Below the pieces are notes generated by a model, which was not told where the DNA came from, ran no database searches, and saw only the letters and a list, made by a program, of their open reading frames with translations. A program made the translations under genes and the position numbers. A DNA stretch of 64,000 bases from Hydractinia symbiolongicarpus. Lineage: Eukaryota > Cnidaria > Hydrozoa > Anthoathecata > Hydractiniidae. Below are positions 24,274 to 35,406 of this stretch, piece after piece. The stretch lies in NCBI RefSeq assembly GCF_029227915.1, contig NC_079880.1, positions 31,055,501 through 31,119,500 on the forward strand, in the 5' to 3' direction. Position 1 is the stretch's first letter. Each line of letters opens with the position of its first letter.

Positions 24274-24966
24274 CTATATTGCATTCGACGCTGTGTGATA
24301 AGGAGGACTTCATGAAATAAAGTGAGCCGAACATCAATTTGGTTGATAATTCAGTTCACACTATTTTATCAAATACGAGAACATATTTATTCTCGAAGCC
24401 AAAGCGCTAAGTGTCTGTGCAATAAATTGAATGTTAAAAATTTCGATAAAAAAGATAAGATCATTAGCTCACTAGATATTTTTTTAGTGATTAAGTCATT
24501 TTGGTGACATTTTGAAATACGTACTCCCAAGCGACATTTTTTTCGCGTGGGGTTGAATAGATCAATTTTAAAGCAGTTTTAAAGCGTTGATTTCTTAATC
24601 ATATTTTCCCTGCCACGAAATTTAATCTTTAATTGCTTCGATAGTGTTCTCACAATTTAGTTTAGTTGCTTTTATCTTCACCTAAAGCTTTTTTCTTCTA
24701 TCCTAACAATAAAACTTCAAAGATGCACTTATTGTTTACCAAAAAGGGTATTTTACATTATTTCACTTTACTTCATATTGGAAACTTTTCGAAATAACAT
24801 GAAAAAAGAACTCATGTTCAAAAAAATATTTTACCAGTATAACGTGTGTGTGACTGTGTTTTTTCTTTCAACTGAAGTTGTAACAAACTCTTACGCACTC
24901 CACACTGATGCCTTATGTTCGTGTTACTCCGGATTAATTCTTGAACTTTTGCGAAATAATGTTGTC
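24274..24966. other. no recognisable gene
   Basis: AT-rich. Two short frames (24322-24507, 24778-24984) lack recognisable features. Confidence 0.4.
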
Positions 24967-25209
24967 CGCTTGATTTTGCTATGATGGGGTAACAACATGT
25001 TGTAAAACGGTGTTTTTCTTTCAGGTAAAGTTATTTTTGAAAAAAAAACATTTTACACCCGAACATACTGTATACTTGTACTTAAGCGCTTCACCTGAAT
25101 GTGCAGCACAGTATACGGCTTTTATAAGCGCTCAGCTTGGCATTTAACGCCGACTTACACAGTTACTTATGGCTTAATCCGGAGTTTTGACTCTGGATCC
25201 CCTGGCTAG
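24967..25209 (+). mobile_element. 3' end of a second Helitron-like family (family 2)
   Basis: Homologous to 31318-31593 (shared phrases GCTATGATGG..GTAACAACA, TACTGTATAC and TTATAAGCGCT). It ends with an imperfect hairpin (TCCGGAGT, four-base loop, ACTCTGGA), then CCCCTGG and CTAG at 25206-25209. The next bases, TCCCTATTATAATAAG, look like the 5' start of another unit. The 5' limit of this copy is unclear. Confidence 0.6.
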
Positions 25210-27940
25210 TCCCTATTATAATAAGTCATATTTTGTTGCTTGTGCGCGAAAAACAACGAAATAGCAAAAGTGGAGAGGGCTCTTTCAGGTGTAATAACTT
25301 TCTCACAACTTCAATGTGCCCCGTCCAAGTAATACTGTCACCCAGCAATTTTTTTTTCGGAATAGGATTCCATGGTATTCGCAAAATTGATCGCATGATT
25401 TCAGTTGAAATAAAAACACAAGTTGCAGCCTGTCGTTACCCTCTTTAACTAGCACAGCTAGCAATGTTATTTTGAGTAATAAGTTTTCGTCAGAATTTAT
25501 CGTCAGTAAAGACACAGACTACTGTTTGTCGTTACAAAATGTAGAGGAATGCCTCCCATTGAATCAATAAACTTTATTGAGCAAGTTTATATGACTGTAA
25601 AACATGTAGCTAGGTAGCTGAATTTAACAAATGCAAAAAATAAATAATATTTGAAAACCTTTTTTGCAGTCAACTATAATTGGCTAATGTGATAATAAAA
25701 AAAATACAAAGTAAAAAGAGTAAATAATTCAAAACCAAAAATCAGAATTCTATCAAATATCCAACAACATATAAGATAAACTCCTCGGCATCCGCCATCG
25801 TTCCGATTCCTTGCAACCGTTCCCCTCGCAAAAGTAATATCAACAAGGACACCTAAAACAGTTTTAGACCCGTTCATTAAATAGAATATATATCGCAGTT
25901 TTCCAATTAGCTTATTCACGCGCAACGCGAAACTTTGGCGATATTTTCAGATAAACCGCTTACGAGACACAATTTTGTACCTAAAGATAAACGGGGGTTA
26001 CCATTTATGACATGACCGACTTATGGTTTAAATAACCCCCGTTTCCCCCACTTTTTCCTGATAATTATGGATTTCACGTTACAAACATAGAAACTGCGCG
26101 TAGATGTTTACTTCTCTGATCCTTCTGAATCTTACTTTCTTTTATGTCAAGTGGCGCAACTCCCTAGCAACTATGTTAATAAACTATGTTAAGAAGTTTT
26201 AGTCTCTAAACCCACCGAACCCACTGGATTGTTTGGAAAGTTCTTTAACTTCTAAATTACTTTGTTTGTTACCAAAATTATTAAAAAAAAGAAACAACAA
26301 TGCTTCTACAAGCATAGAGATTAGAAAAAGACGCTTGAAGCATCACTCATCGAAAAAACCCTACAAAATCGTTAAAGGAGAGGCGAACAAGAAACTATTT
26401 TGTGGCAGCCAGAAAATAAATTTTAAGCGAGAGAAAAATAAATATAGATTTCTAAATCCTAAAATCTGCTAAGATAACTACTATAATGCCAAATAAAAAC
26501 TATATTTCACGACTAACTACCTATATATCTTTCTAACAACATTTTTACAGAAATTCCATTGCTGTATGGCGTGAAAATAAGTAGGTTTTAAATGTACTTT
26601 TTAGTAAACATCAAAAATAACATCTTTAACTTGAGATAATCAAGAATATTTTACGTACTATAGTAGTAACAACAGGTTCGTTTAAACTTCTTTGAACAAG
26701 AAATATCTGTCATAACCAACAACAATATTTTTTTCATGTTTTGAGTCCCTTTTCCACAACATACTACCAACTTCGAACGATAAAGTTTGTTATCATGAGA
26801 TGGCGCCAAATTTGAATAAATATACAGACCGGAAACCTTCAATTACGGAGTTTCATACCGCGCAGGTCTGGGAGCTAGCGAAGCGCTTTGTAGGGACAAA
26901 TTTTTGGCTTGTTTTCATTTGTCTCGATCGCCCAAATAATTTTCATGGACAGTTTTCCACAACTATTCTGGTTAGTGCTGCGAAAAGAGGCAGAAATGCA
27001 AAATCCTGCCTGATGTTTCTTCAATTTTTTAATTTAACTGACGTTTTGCTTTTTAATAACACATTTAAATGGTGTTGCTAACCATCTTTGTGGTATATTG
27101 ACATGGGTAAGATGTTGGAATCAAAGAAAACTTAAATTACTGACTTTTATAGAGAGGCAAGAGAAGACATAATGTTTATGTTGGTTTTAGGGGTTAGCTT
27201 CCTGTTGCCAGCTAGCTACATATACCATACACTTTGTGTTGTGAGAAATAAAGTAATGGTTAAAACGGAACACTATTCTATCATTATCAGTGCAGTTGGC
27301 AAAAAGAAATAAAAAATACAGCTAGCTATAGACAGACTTAAGGAAGTTTTTTTACAGTAAGCTATAGCTAGCTATATATGGATCTGCAAGTTTGACATGG
27401 ATTAACGTGGAAGAGCATTTAATAAAGGATTTATTTCCAAAATATAGCTAACTGGTTATATAAAGAAGAGCACAGATGAAATCGATTGAAAATAAAATAC
27501 ACACTTCAATGATATAATGACTGACTGGCGAAAATATTTGACGAAAACAGTTAAAGTCACTAAATTTGTTTAAAAGGTTATTTTCCATTAAATTTGTTTA
27601 TTTTAACCACAGTATATTATTTTAATTTATATTTCGCAGCGGTCGATACTTGTACTTTACAGATTAAAATTATTTCAATGCAAAATTGAGGCGTAGCAAT
27701 TTTTAAAGCTAAATTGGTGTTCGAACTGCACTGTTTGATGTTTTTTGAAGTTGAGTGATATTAGAAATGAGTTTTTATGATCCTATTTTTAGCATCTGGA
27801 TACTTGCCCACCTATTTATCTGATTACTGTATGAATAAGGCTACGATATATATGAGTGACCCAGTGTGACCCCTAGCTAACAAAAACTACGAGACAAATA
27901 CAGCCGGTTTTTTGAGAATTTTTAATTTGGTTTATAAAAA
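25210..27940. other. no recognisable gene
   Basis: Short frames only (25233-25448, 25674-25925 minus, 26233-26472, 26651-26842 minus, 26800-27081). The lysine/arginine-rich frame at 26233 and the frame at 26800 have no domain I recognise. AGCTAGCTA-rich patches occur at about 27210-27380. Confidence 0.4.
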
Positions 27941-27949
27941 ATGTGGGTA

Positions 27950-28170
27950 GCTCCGCGTATCTTTCTTCGTGGCGTGGTTTTCTTCGACTCGTATCTTTCT
28001 TTGTGGGGTGGTTTTACGTTTCGTCGAGTCGTATTTGCGTTCGTCGCGGCGTATTTCACTTCGTGGCGTATTTCACTTCGTGGCGTATTTCACTTCGTGG
28101 CGTATTTCACTTCGTGGCGTATTTCACTTTGTGGCGTATTTCACTTCGTGGCGTATTTTACTTCGTAGCG
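27950..28170. repeat. 17-bp minisatellite
   Basis: About seven tandem copies of TTCGTGGCGTATTTCAC at 28057-28165, preceded (27950-28056) by older, diverged copies such as TTCGTGGCGTGGTTTTC. With a 17-base period all three forward frames run through the array, giving three overlapping open frames that are an artefact of the repeat. Confidence 0.9.
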
Positions 28171-28354
28171 ACAAATTTTTATGCTTTTTTAACACGAAAT
28201 TACTTAATTCGTGTAGCGCTTACAAGAAATCCAAGTCACATGAATAAAGTGCGGTAAAATAAACTAAACCTGTTTTAGTTTAGTGCTAAAAATTATATTC
28301 TATTTTCAAGTTAGTTTTACATTTGTGATTATGAAGAAGTAGCTATTATGTGTT

Positions 28355-28402
28355 GTGTATATATATATATATATACTATACATACTATATATATATATAT
28401 AG
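28355..28402. repeat. TA dinucleotide repeat
   Basis: Two TATATA tracts separated by CTATACATAC. Confidence 0.9.
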
Positions 28403-28496
28403 TGAATAATTCATGCAAGTTTTGTATATACCTGCCATCAACCAGACCTTAATTTTTATTTTTTACTGCAATAAAATAAGGTTTGTTTGACTTATA

Positions 28497-29130
28497 GAAA
28501 CTGCGATAATGTTGAAAATACACATAACTCTGAAGATCCTGTTGCAAACACACATCCAAGCACCGTTGGTCTGAAGTTAGATGATACCTTGCCTGGTAGC
28601 AGCTCTACTACAAGGTATGGACACTAAACCCATGTTTAACCAATTTTGATTTAGCTACTTTGTGTTTTTTTGACATGTTTTTAATATGCACAACACCTTT
28701 TTTCAGCAATTGGTCAATGTTCAACAGCCCACAACAGCAACGAGGTTTGCAAATTGAATGTAATTTTATGTAAGTGTTTTTTATATATAAAAATATGCAT
28801 GAAATTTACACATTTGTGAATTATTTTTTAAATTCATATGTTTTTATAAAAAGTCTTGTTAGCCAAAAAAATTTATTTAGGTAACTTTTAGTAAGAAAAG
28901 CTAAAATTCACTGCCTTCTTTTATAGGAAAGCATTTCCAAGTTGTAGAGGAGTTGGAAAAAGGCCTGGGAGTTAGCAAAATACGAAAAGATCAGGAAAAA
29001 GGCCTTTTATTAAAGTGAAGGAAACTTGGACTCATGACTTTTGCTTGATTTATGATACTACACTTGGAAACACTCCTAACTCTATGCTTCTATCTCAACT
29101 AAACAATGCTGGGTTAGGACGCCGAAGAAT
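28497..29130 (+). pseudogene. three-exon gene remnant, unrecognised
   Basis: Three exon-like blocks with fitting splice signals can be seen. The first (28499-28615) follows TTATAG, is open throughout (for example PVANTHPSTVGLKLDD) and ends at a GTATGG donor. A short second block (about 28707-28743) follows TTTTTTCAG. The third (28927-29130) follows a TATAG acceptor and encodes KVKETWTHDFCLIYDTTLG followed by an Arg-rich tail (GLGRRRIMTKL). An in-frame TAG lies in block three, 12 codons before the KVKETW segment. The KETWTHDF block looks conserved, but I cannot name the family. It is probably a dead duplicate of a host gene or a transposon-carried gene. Confidence 0.45.
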
Positions 29131-29241
29131 TATGACAAAATTGTCGATCTCTCGGAGGAGTCGTCGTCGTACCACGGCAAAACTAATACGTTAGCCGCTT
29201 TGCTGCTACCGTAACAAAATGATGTATGGTTTATAGTTATA

Positions 29242-29646
29242 GGGGGGGTGGGGGGCACACTAGAATGAAGCATGCTTAGTATAAAAATAAAGCATGCTTT
29301 GCCTAAAGCAAGTTGCAGGTAACATCAAAGGGAGAGTTGTAAACAAAATTTAATGCGTTATTCTCACATACGTATAAACTTTCACTTTCATAATACCCGC
29401 TGAAAATCCTCACTTTAATACTCCAATATTTGTACATAATTTTTTTTCTATTGTTTTATGCACTTATTTGCAAAAATAAAAAGTGCCTCGAAGCACTCTT
29501 TATTTTTGCTTTGTTTAAAGCAAGTAAACATAATTTGAAAGGCATTTTAATAAAGCAAAAATGCGTTCACATTATTAAGCACGCTTTAAATCGTGCTTTA
29601 AATTGATAGCATGCTTTTAAAATTCTAGTGTGAAACCCCCCCCCAT
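29242..29646. mobile_element. MITE with terminal inverted repeats (about 400 bp)
   Basis: The left end is a G tract followed by CACACTAGAAT and GAAGCATGCT. The right end has AGCATGCTTTTAAAATTC, then TAGTGTG and a C tract, which is the inverse. Inside are further short inverted AAGCATGCTT-type words. No open frame. The homopolymer ends make the exact boundary and target duplication uncertain. Confidence 0.65.
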
Positions 29647-29679
29647 TGAGAGCAAAAAATGTTCATTATTTGTGGTATA

Positions 29680-31593
29680 TCTCTTTAATAATAGCCGTAT
29701 TCTTTCTGTCTGTCTGTCTGTGTGTCCGCGAAAGCCGCGTCCCGTAACGGAAACACGAAATTTTGTAAATTACGCGCCGATACCAAATGCGATATATTTT
29801 TACCGACTTTGTTTTGACCGCTCGCGCGTGGAATACCATTCACAACGCCTGATTCTTTAAAAAAAAAACAAGATTTTCGCGACCAGAAAGAATCCAAGAT
29901 CTTCGCGGAACGAAGGCCATTTTGATAATGGTCGTGTTTGTGGTCAGTGTGTGAGGTTTGTAGGCCTGTTTGACTTTTTTATCTTCTAAAAGCCTCATAT
30001 ATTTGTAATATTTGTTTTCTGTTTGTTTTCAATGTTAGGATAAATATATTGTCACGTTTTTTAGCCACGTACAGATCTTAAACGCACCAGTTTTAGGATG
30101 TTTGGCTAGGAACGAAGATTAGCTAGCTATAGCTACTAGCTAGCTAGAGCCTCACTTATTGCTATTCTGTTTGGTATAAGAGCTTTTTATCCTAGCCAAC
30201 ATTTATTTTTATGTTGAGGCTGTGGCTATTTAGCTAGCTCCTTAAAAAGTAAAAGTATAAAAATGCAGTTTGGCTACAACAATATTCTTAAGCAATATAT
30301 AATTTTTATGCTAAATGCAGTTAGCTAGCTAGGTATAGCTACATATTTTATTATTTTTCTGCAAACTTTTTCTGCAAATGAAATGGCTGAGCGATTGTTT
30401 TGGCTGGACGAGTAACGACAGGCTGTTCCCTGTGTTTTTATTTAAAGTTGCAATGAACATTTTTGGAAAAGGGTAATACGCCTTATGCGCCTGTTCAACT
30501 GTGTTTAACTGTACTAAGCGGTTAGCCTAGTGTTAAAAACAGACTGTTTTTTGGAAAAGGCTGTTACGCCTATGGGCATGTGCAACACCGTTTACCTGTA
30601 TATACTAAGGTCAGCCCACCACTGTGACAATTAATTTTTAAACTTTCTTGGGAATCATGCCTGGACTAACCGCTCAGCCCTGTGTCTGCGAGAAAGTTTT
30701 TTTCAAAAGGGTATTATTCCTATACGCTGTATAACACGGTTTAACTGTACTAAGCGCTCAGCCCAGTGTCACGATTAATTTTTTAACTTTTAAAAAGACT
30801 TATCCCACAAAATAAAATAATATTGACCGATTGTTTTTGCTATGACAGGGTAACAACGGTTTGTAAACTCTGTTTTCATATCAGCTATTGTTGCGGGAAA
30901 GTAATTTAAAAAAAATATGTTACAGTCGCACACTATAATGGTGTATGCGCTTAACTTGATTTACGCCTGCGCAACACGGTTTAACTGTACTAAGAGTTCA
31001 GCTCAGTGTCACGATTAATTTTTTAATTTGCGCAAAAAGTTATTCCGCAAAATGAAATAAAATTGACGATTGTTTTTGCTATGATGGAGTAACAACACTT
31101 TGTAAACTCTGTTTTTATATCAGTTATCGTTGCGGGAAAGTTATTTTTTGAAAAATATGTTACAGTCGCACACTATAATGGTGTATGCGCTTAACTTGAT
31201 TTACGCCTGCGCAACACGGTTTAACTGTACTAAGCGTTCAGCTCAGTGTCACGATTAATTTTTTAACTTGCGCAAAAAGTTATTCCGCAAAATGAAATAA
31301 AATTGACGATTGTTTTTGCTATGATGGAGTAACAACACTTTGTAAACTCTGTTTTTATATCAGTTATCGTTGCGGGAAAGTTATTTTTTGAAAAATATGT
31401 TACAGTCGCACACTATAATGGTGTATGCGCTTCAAATGATTAACGACATACTGTATACCTGTACTAAAGCGCTCCACCTGATCGTGTGGGACAGTTTACG
31501 GCTCTTATTAAGCGCTCCACAGAGTGTTCAATGCCGGATCACACCTTTACATGTGGCTTAACCCGGCGTTTCGACGCCGGGTTTCCCGGCTAG
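29680..31593 (+). mobile_element. Helitron-like element, family 2 (1.9 kb, non-autonomous)
   Basis: It starts TCTCTTTAATAATAGCCG next to host A (29679). It ends with a strong hairpin (ACCCGGCG, four-base loop, CGCCGGGT) followed by TTCCCGG and CTAG at 31590-31593. The body contains AGCTAGCTA-rich sequence (30115-30350) and three to four tandem copies of a 240-base repeat. No replication protein gene. It is followed immediately by another element of this type. Confidence 0.65.
30820..31560. repeat. 240-bp tandem repeat inside the family 2 Helitron
   Basis: Copies start GATTGTTTTTGCTATGA at about 30827, 31066 and 31306. The second and third are nearly identical and the first is more diverged. 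A related partial copy lies at about 30480-30800. The last copy runs into the terminal hairpin. Confidence 0.85.
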
Positions 31594-31736
31594 TCTCTTA
31601 ATAATAGCCGTATTTCGTCTGTCTGTCTCTTTGCGGACCCCCCGCTGAGTTAGAAAATGATGTTACGGAAACACGAATATCAAATACGATATATTTTTAT
31701 CCACTTTGTTGGATTTTTTCCACGGGCAACGACTAG
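31594..31736 (+). mobile_element. short Helitron-like element (143 bp) in tandem with the previous one
   Basis: It starts TCTCTTAATAATAGCCG directly after the CTAG of the 1.9-kb element. It ends with a hairpin (GTTGGA..TCCAC/CCGTGG-type) and CGACTAG at 31736, followed by T. The 3' end matches the large minus-strand array and the 5' end matches both families. Confidence 0.7.
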
Positions 31737-32349
31737 TTGCTTTAATAATACTTTAATATGATCAATTATGACTTTTTAAGAAGGAAAAATAAGAAAGTAG
31801 AATTACAATTGATCACATACCGTCACGAGCCGAACTAATAATATTTTCCATATAAACCATGAAAATAAAACTCACTGGGAAAGCAAATATTGACATTGAG
31901 TGCACCACACGTTCCTATATAAACATTCTAGTTCATTATTTCTTTTACAGTTCAACTTTCTTTTCTCTCCCTACAGCGTATGATATTTATACAAACCTTA
32001 ACAGAAATATTATTATTCTACTTCGGCCGTTTTTTAAACTGACTTTTATAAACACGACGTGATAGAGCGAGAAAAATTATATAATGTGAGTGACAATGAC
32101 AGAATATGAGAACTACTTGTAAATAAGACATAAATAGAGAATCAGAGTTCTCACTGTCTTAAGTTATTGTTGCAGTTGTTATTGGTGGTGTTACCAACAT
32201 TGCTTCTATGGGTTATTTTATACATTTTACATCTTATTTATATCGTCTGAAAAATTTCTGCAACGGCTTATATTGATGCTTAACTCTCGCGAAAAAAGTT
32301 TAATATTATATGAAAGAGCTTGGAAAGTCTAAGAAATTTTATATTATTT
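31737..32349. other. no recognisable gene
   Basis: One 67-residue frame (31859-32062) without recognisable features. Confidence 0.4.
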
Positions 32350-32432
32350 TAAAAAATCTTGATTGGTTATTAAGATCGTGGAGTTAGAATTTCTACTAAT
32401 TATGTATGACGTCATGAACTAGCTTTGAGTGA
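32350..32432. repeat. dispersed repeat, copy 1
   Basis: Shares with 34815-34892 the phrase ACTAATTATG(T/C)(A/G)TGACGTCATGAACTAGCT and a weaker upstream match (GATTGGTT.TTAA). The two copies are 2.46 kb apart in direct orientation, one upstream of the paxillin-like gene and one in its second intron. Confidence 0.6.
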
Positions 32433-32513
32433 GGTGTTGTGTTTAACAGTTTTGCCAAGAGTTGAATGTTTTGTGGTCATTGAGTTTAGCTTTTAGAACA
32501 TTTTCCACAAATT

Positions 32514-32594
32514 GTTTTGTTTCTTTAATGTGTTTGGACATTCCAAACACATTAAAGAAATTCATTCATTCCAAACACATTAAAGAAACAAAAC
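32514..32594. repeat. perfect 25-bp inverted repeat with an inner third copy
   Basis: The arms at 32514-32538 and 32570-32594 are exact inverses. Between them (32541-32560) is an extra 20-base copy in the same orientation as the right arm, so the first two arms can also form a near loop-less hairpin. It sits at the upstream edge of the Penelope fragment. Confidence 0.85.
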
Positions 32595-32758
32595 ACGAAA
32601 TGAACTTTGAGAAAATAGAAATTCTCTATAGGAAAAACAATTTTATTAAAAGAAAATTTAAAGAGGCATTAGCGATTAAACAACACAAATCGGATTTATT
32701 GAACAAAAAAGATGAAATAAGACGATTATCTGAAATTTGGGAAAACATATTATAATTT
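32559..32758 (+). pseudogene. Penelope-like retroelement fragment, C-terminal end of the GIY-YIG nuclease
   Basis: The frame ending at 32755 encodes HSKHIKETKHEMNF, then EILYRKNNFIKRKFKEALAI and LSEIWENIL. The order (His-rich turn, R-x-x-N-x-x-x-R-K-x-x-E-A-x-x-I, then a short hydrophobic tail) is typical of the last third of the GIY-YIG endonuclease domain of Penelope-like elements, including the conserved Glu. The reverse transcriptase and the GIY-YIG motifs themselves are missing, so this is a 5'-truncated copy, as usual for such elements. The same open frame extends left to 32462, but that part looks like unrelated DNA and contains the inverted repeat. A hammerhead-like motif follows about 110 bases downstream, which fits the element type. 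Confidence 0.6.
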
Positions 32759-32863
32759 TTAACGACTTTTATTGTTAATAAACGATTTTTATACATTTTA
32801 TTTTTATCAAGAGAATTTTTAACATTTTGTACATGCATGTTGAAAGACGTTTTTAGTTGTGAT

Positions 32864-32897
32864 CTGAAGATGCTCTGACAAAGATCAGGGAGAAAAT
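32864..32897 (+). ncRNA. hammerhead-like motif in the Penelope 3' region (candidate)
   Basis: CTGAAGA at 32864-32870 is followed by a six-pair stem (CTCTGA with TCAGGG, one G-U pair) and then AGAAAA. The core is imperfect (two extra bases before and one after the stem), so this may be a decayed ribozyme. Confidence 0.3.
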
Positions 32898-33360
32898 TTA
32901 TCAAATTTAATTTGTTATTTATTGCCTTAAACCCAAGAAATATTTGCTAATTAATTTTCGAAGGTCTCAATTACTTTATTCGCGGGAGGTAGCTTTAATT
33001 TTTTAATGTAACAAACGTTTATTGGGGTATTATATATAACCAATGAAGACCAATCAATGAAATACTGTAGAAAACACTCTTTTCGTATTAAACTTTTTTC
33101 ATTTTTTTCTTATTTATCATTTCGTGAAATAAAAATAGAGGACACAGTAATCTTAAATACTTGATTTAAATTTAAACGAGAAAATATTGTAATGATGTCA
33201 CCTTACAAGATTATTTTTCGTTTTATTATTTTTCAAATTACCTCAAATATTCAAAAAAATTGTCAGAGTAAAAAAATGTTGAGCATGTAAAGAGAAAAAC
33301 GAATGGCTTGACAAATTATGTTGTAGAACGAGATATCAAATGCATTTTTGTTTAAAACCT

Positions 33361-33417
33361 TGTGACGTTTTTTAGGATTCCGTAAGTTGTCGATAAACAA
33401 TAAACAGTTAATTTAAA
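33361..33417 (+). promoter_or_regulatory. 5' untranslated leader of the paxillin-like gene with an acceptor-like site
   Basis: TTTTTTAG at about 33368-33375, followed by a short leader (GATTCCGTAAGTTG..) and the start context AAAATGTCG at 33415. The pyrimidine tract plus AG could be a cis acceptor after an unseen 5' non-coding exon or a trans-splice acceptor. The sequence alone does not decide. Confidence 0.3.
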
Positions 33418-35406
33418 ATGTCGACTAAGCTCTTAGTTGTTGTTGAAAATTTGGACACAATGTTGGACACACTTGAAGATAAACTCAAATCGGAGAATGA
33501 ATACAAAGATAATAACCTTGATTCTATGTTGGTAACATTAGAAGAGAGATTGAACAAAGATGGTGTAGCGACTACATATAAGGGCATATGTGCTTCCTGT
33601 GAAAAACCAATACACAATAAAGTTTGTCACGCTTTAGGGAAATCTTTTCACCCCGACCACTTTGTTTGTTCGGTTTGTCAAGTGGAACTCTACAATAAAA
33701 CATTTTATGAGCGCGAAGGACGTGCGTATTGTGAAAAAGACTACCAGAATCAATACGCTCCTAAATGTTTCGCCTGTGGTGAACCTGTAATTTTTGTAAG
33801 TCTTGGTTTTATACAGTTATTTATATAGACCTTACCCATGTACAATATTTAAATTTTATGATAAATTCTGAGATATATCGAATTATTAATTGACCACTAT
33901 TTTTCTTTTTTAAAAAAGAAGCAGAAAGAGCTGCCTCTTTCAAAGATTTGTCGTTGTTCAAACCTAACTCATTTTTCTCTTAAATTTACCTTGTCTTTAG
34001 TTGTGTGTGACCTCTGACAGCCGAACGTGGCATCCAGAACATTTTGTTTGCGTGGAATGTGGAAAACAATTGAACGAAGAAAGCGGCTTTCATGAGGTAG
34101 GCAAACAATTTTACTGTGAGAAGGATTACAAGAACCTATTTGCACCAAAATGTCCTGGATGTAACGATTACGTCATGGGCATGGTTGCGAACAGTTGCTG
34201 GCATCCAGAGTGTTTTAACTGCTCGGTAGGTTGTTATGTATATTTAGTACAAAAACTATTCGTAATACCGATCGTTAACCTCACATAATATATCTTTTAA
34301 ATTAAAAGGAAAATTGGTATGAAATTTTTAAAATAAAAAATCCAAACTTTTAACACAGGCAAAGTTACTGATGAAGGGGATTCTAGTTTCGTTTAACTTA
34401 AACTGAGGACTTTCGTAAGACATCATCGCTTCGTTGAATTATTTGTTTTGTATGTATAGCGTCTTTATTTTTCTACTGGGGTCCTAGTTAAGTTGTGCGA
34501 ACAAAAGTTGTGCGAGCACAGCAATCGCTCAACTGGACAACCGCCTAAGATATCAATGCTATTCTCATGCTAAGCGCTAATTAGAAAGAATAGATTCATA
34601 CTTTTGTAGTCTCTGGCACGACTCGGACGGGGTTTTAACCCAAGACCTCCTGCACTGGAAGTAAACGCTCTACACAAGACTACCAGCCGGTAATAAGATC
34701 TTCAATCAACCTTTTCGGTGGCTAAATAGTTTAAAGCTTACCTTCCGTGAAAAATCAAGTTAATTTCATATGATAGACATTGAAAAGTTGGCTATAATTT
34801 GTTTTTTTTCAAAATTCTAGATTGGTTCTTAACGATTTTGACTAAGAATTTTCACTAATTATGCGTGACGTCATGAACTAGCTCTGCGAGAGTGTTTAGT
34901 TACTATAATTATGCTCAATAATAGTAAACACATGTTATAGACCTGTTTCTTGACGTCATAATGTGGCATAATTAGCGCTACTTTCAAGACAAATATTTGG
35001 AGAACCAATGAAGATTCCTAGAGATAACTTTCAAAGGTCTTTCATATGAGCTCCCCTTTTTCTTGCAAAAGGTTAGCTTAAGCAAAATTCAAAACTTTCT
35101 TTTCAATTGTTAATCTTTTCTTCAATATTCCAGGAATGCGGCATATCACTGGAAGGCCGCAATTTTTTCGAAAAAGATGGAAAACAATATTGCGAAACAC
35201 ATTACCGTGCAAGACGTAGTTCAGTTTGCAAAGCATGCAACCAACCGATTTTACATCAATGTATGACAGCATTGGGTGAAAAATACCATCCAGAGCACTT
35301 CACATGTTCGTTCTGTAAGCAAGAGTTAAATCATGGTACGTTTAAAGAAAAGAATGGAAAAGCGTATTGCAAGAGATGTTATTTAAAAACATTTGGACGT
35401 CATTAA
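33418..35406 (+). CDS. paxillin/leupaxin-family adaptor, two LD motifs and four LIM domains
   Basis: Three exons, 33418-33795, 34001-34225 and 35134-35406, with GTAAGT and GTAGGT donors, TTTAG and TTCCAG acceptors, and all junctions in phase 0, give a 291-residue protein. Two LD motifs lie near the N-terminus (LDTMLDTLEDKL about residue 13 and LDSMLVTLEERL about residue 39). Four zinc-binding LIM domains follow: LIM1 from CASCEKPI, LIM2 from CFACGEPV, LIM3 from CPGCNDYV and LIM4 from CKACNQPI, ending LNHGTFKEKNGKAYC..LKTFGRH. The spacing and the words YCEKDY, YCETHY and GTFKE are those of the paxillin, Hic-5 and leupaxin group, focal-adhesion scaffolds that bind FAK, vinculin and PTP-PEST. 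The protein is short: vertebrate paxillin has five LD motifs in a long N-terminal half. All LIM cysteine and histidine positions I can count are present, so it looks functional. Confidence 0.9.
34480..34692 (-). mobile_element. tRNA-headed SINE in intron 2 of the paxillin-like gene
   Basis: On the minus strand, GGCTGGTAGTCTTGTGTAGA (near 34690) resembles an A box and GGGTTAAAACCCC (about 34636) a B box, spaced as in a tRNA gene. A non-tRNA body follows (GTTGTCCAGTTGAGCGATTG, GTGCTCGCACAAC). The tRNA part is diverged and the anticodon arm does not fold cleanly, so I call a SINE and not a tRNA gene. Confidence 0.6.
34815..34892. repeat. dispersed repeat, copy 2
   Basis: Direct copy of the repeat at 32350-32432, sharing ACTAATTATG and TGACGTCATGAACTAGCT. 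It lies in intron 2 of the paxillin-like gene. Confidence 0.6.

Noticed and set aside
27941-28257. Three overlapping forward frames of 75-104 residues
   Set aside because: The 17-bp repeat passes through all three frames; the shared FVAYFTSWRISLRGVF text is the repeat.
34600-34692. tRNA gene
   Set aside because: A-box and B-box-like words are present, but the anticodon arm and acceptor stem do not fold properly. A SINE head is the better call.
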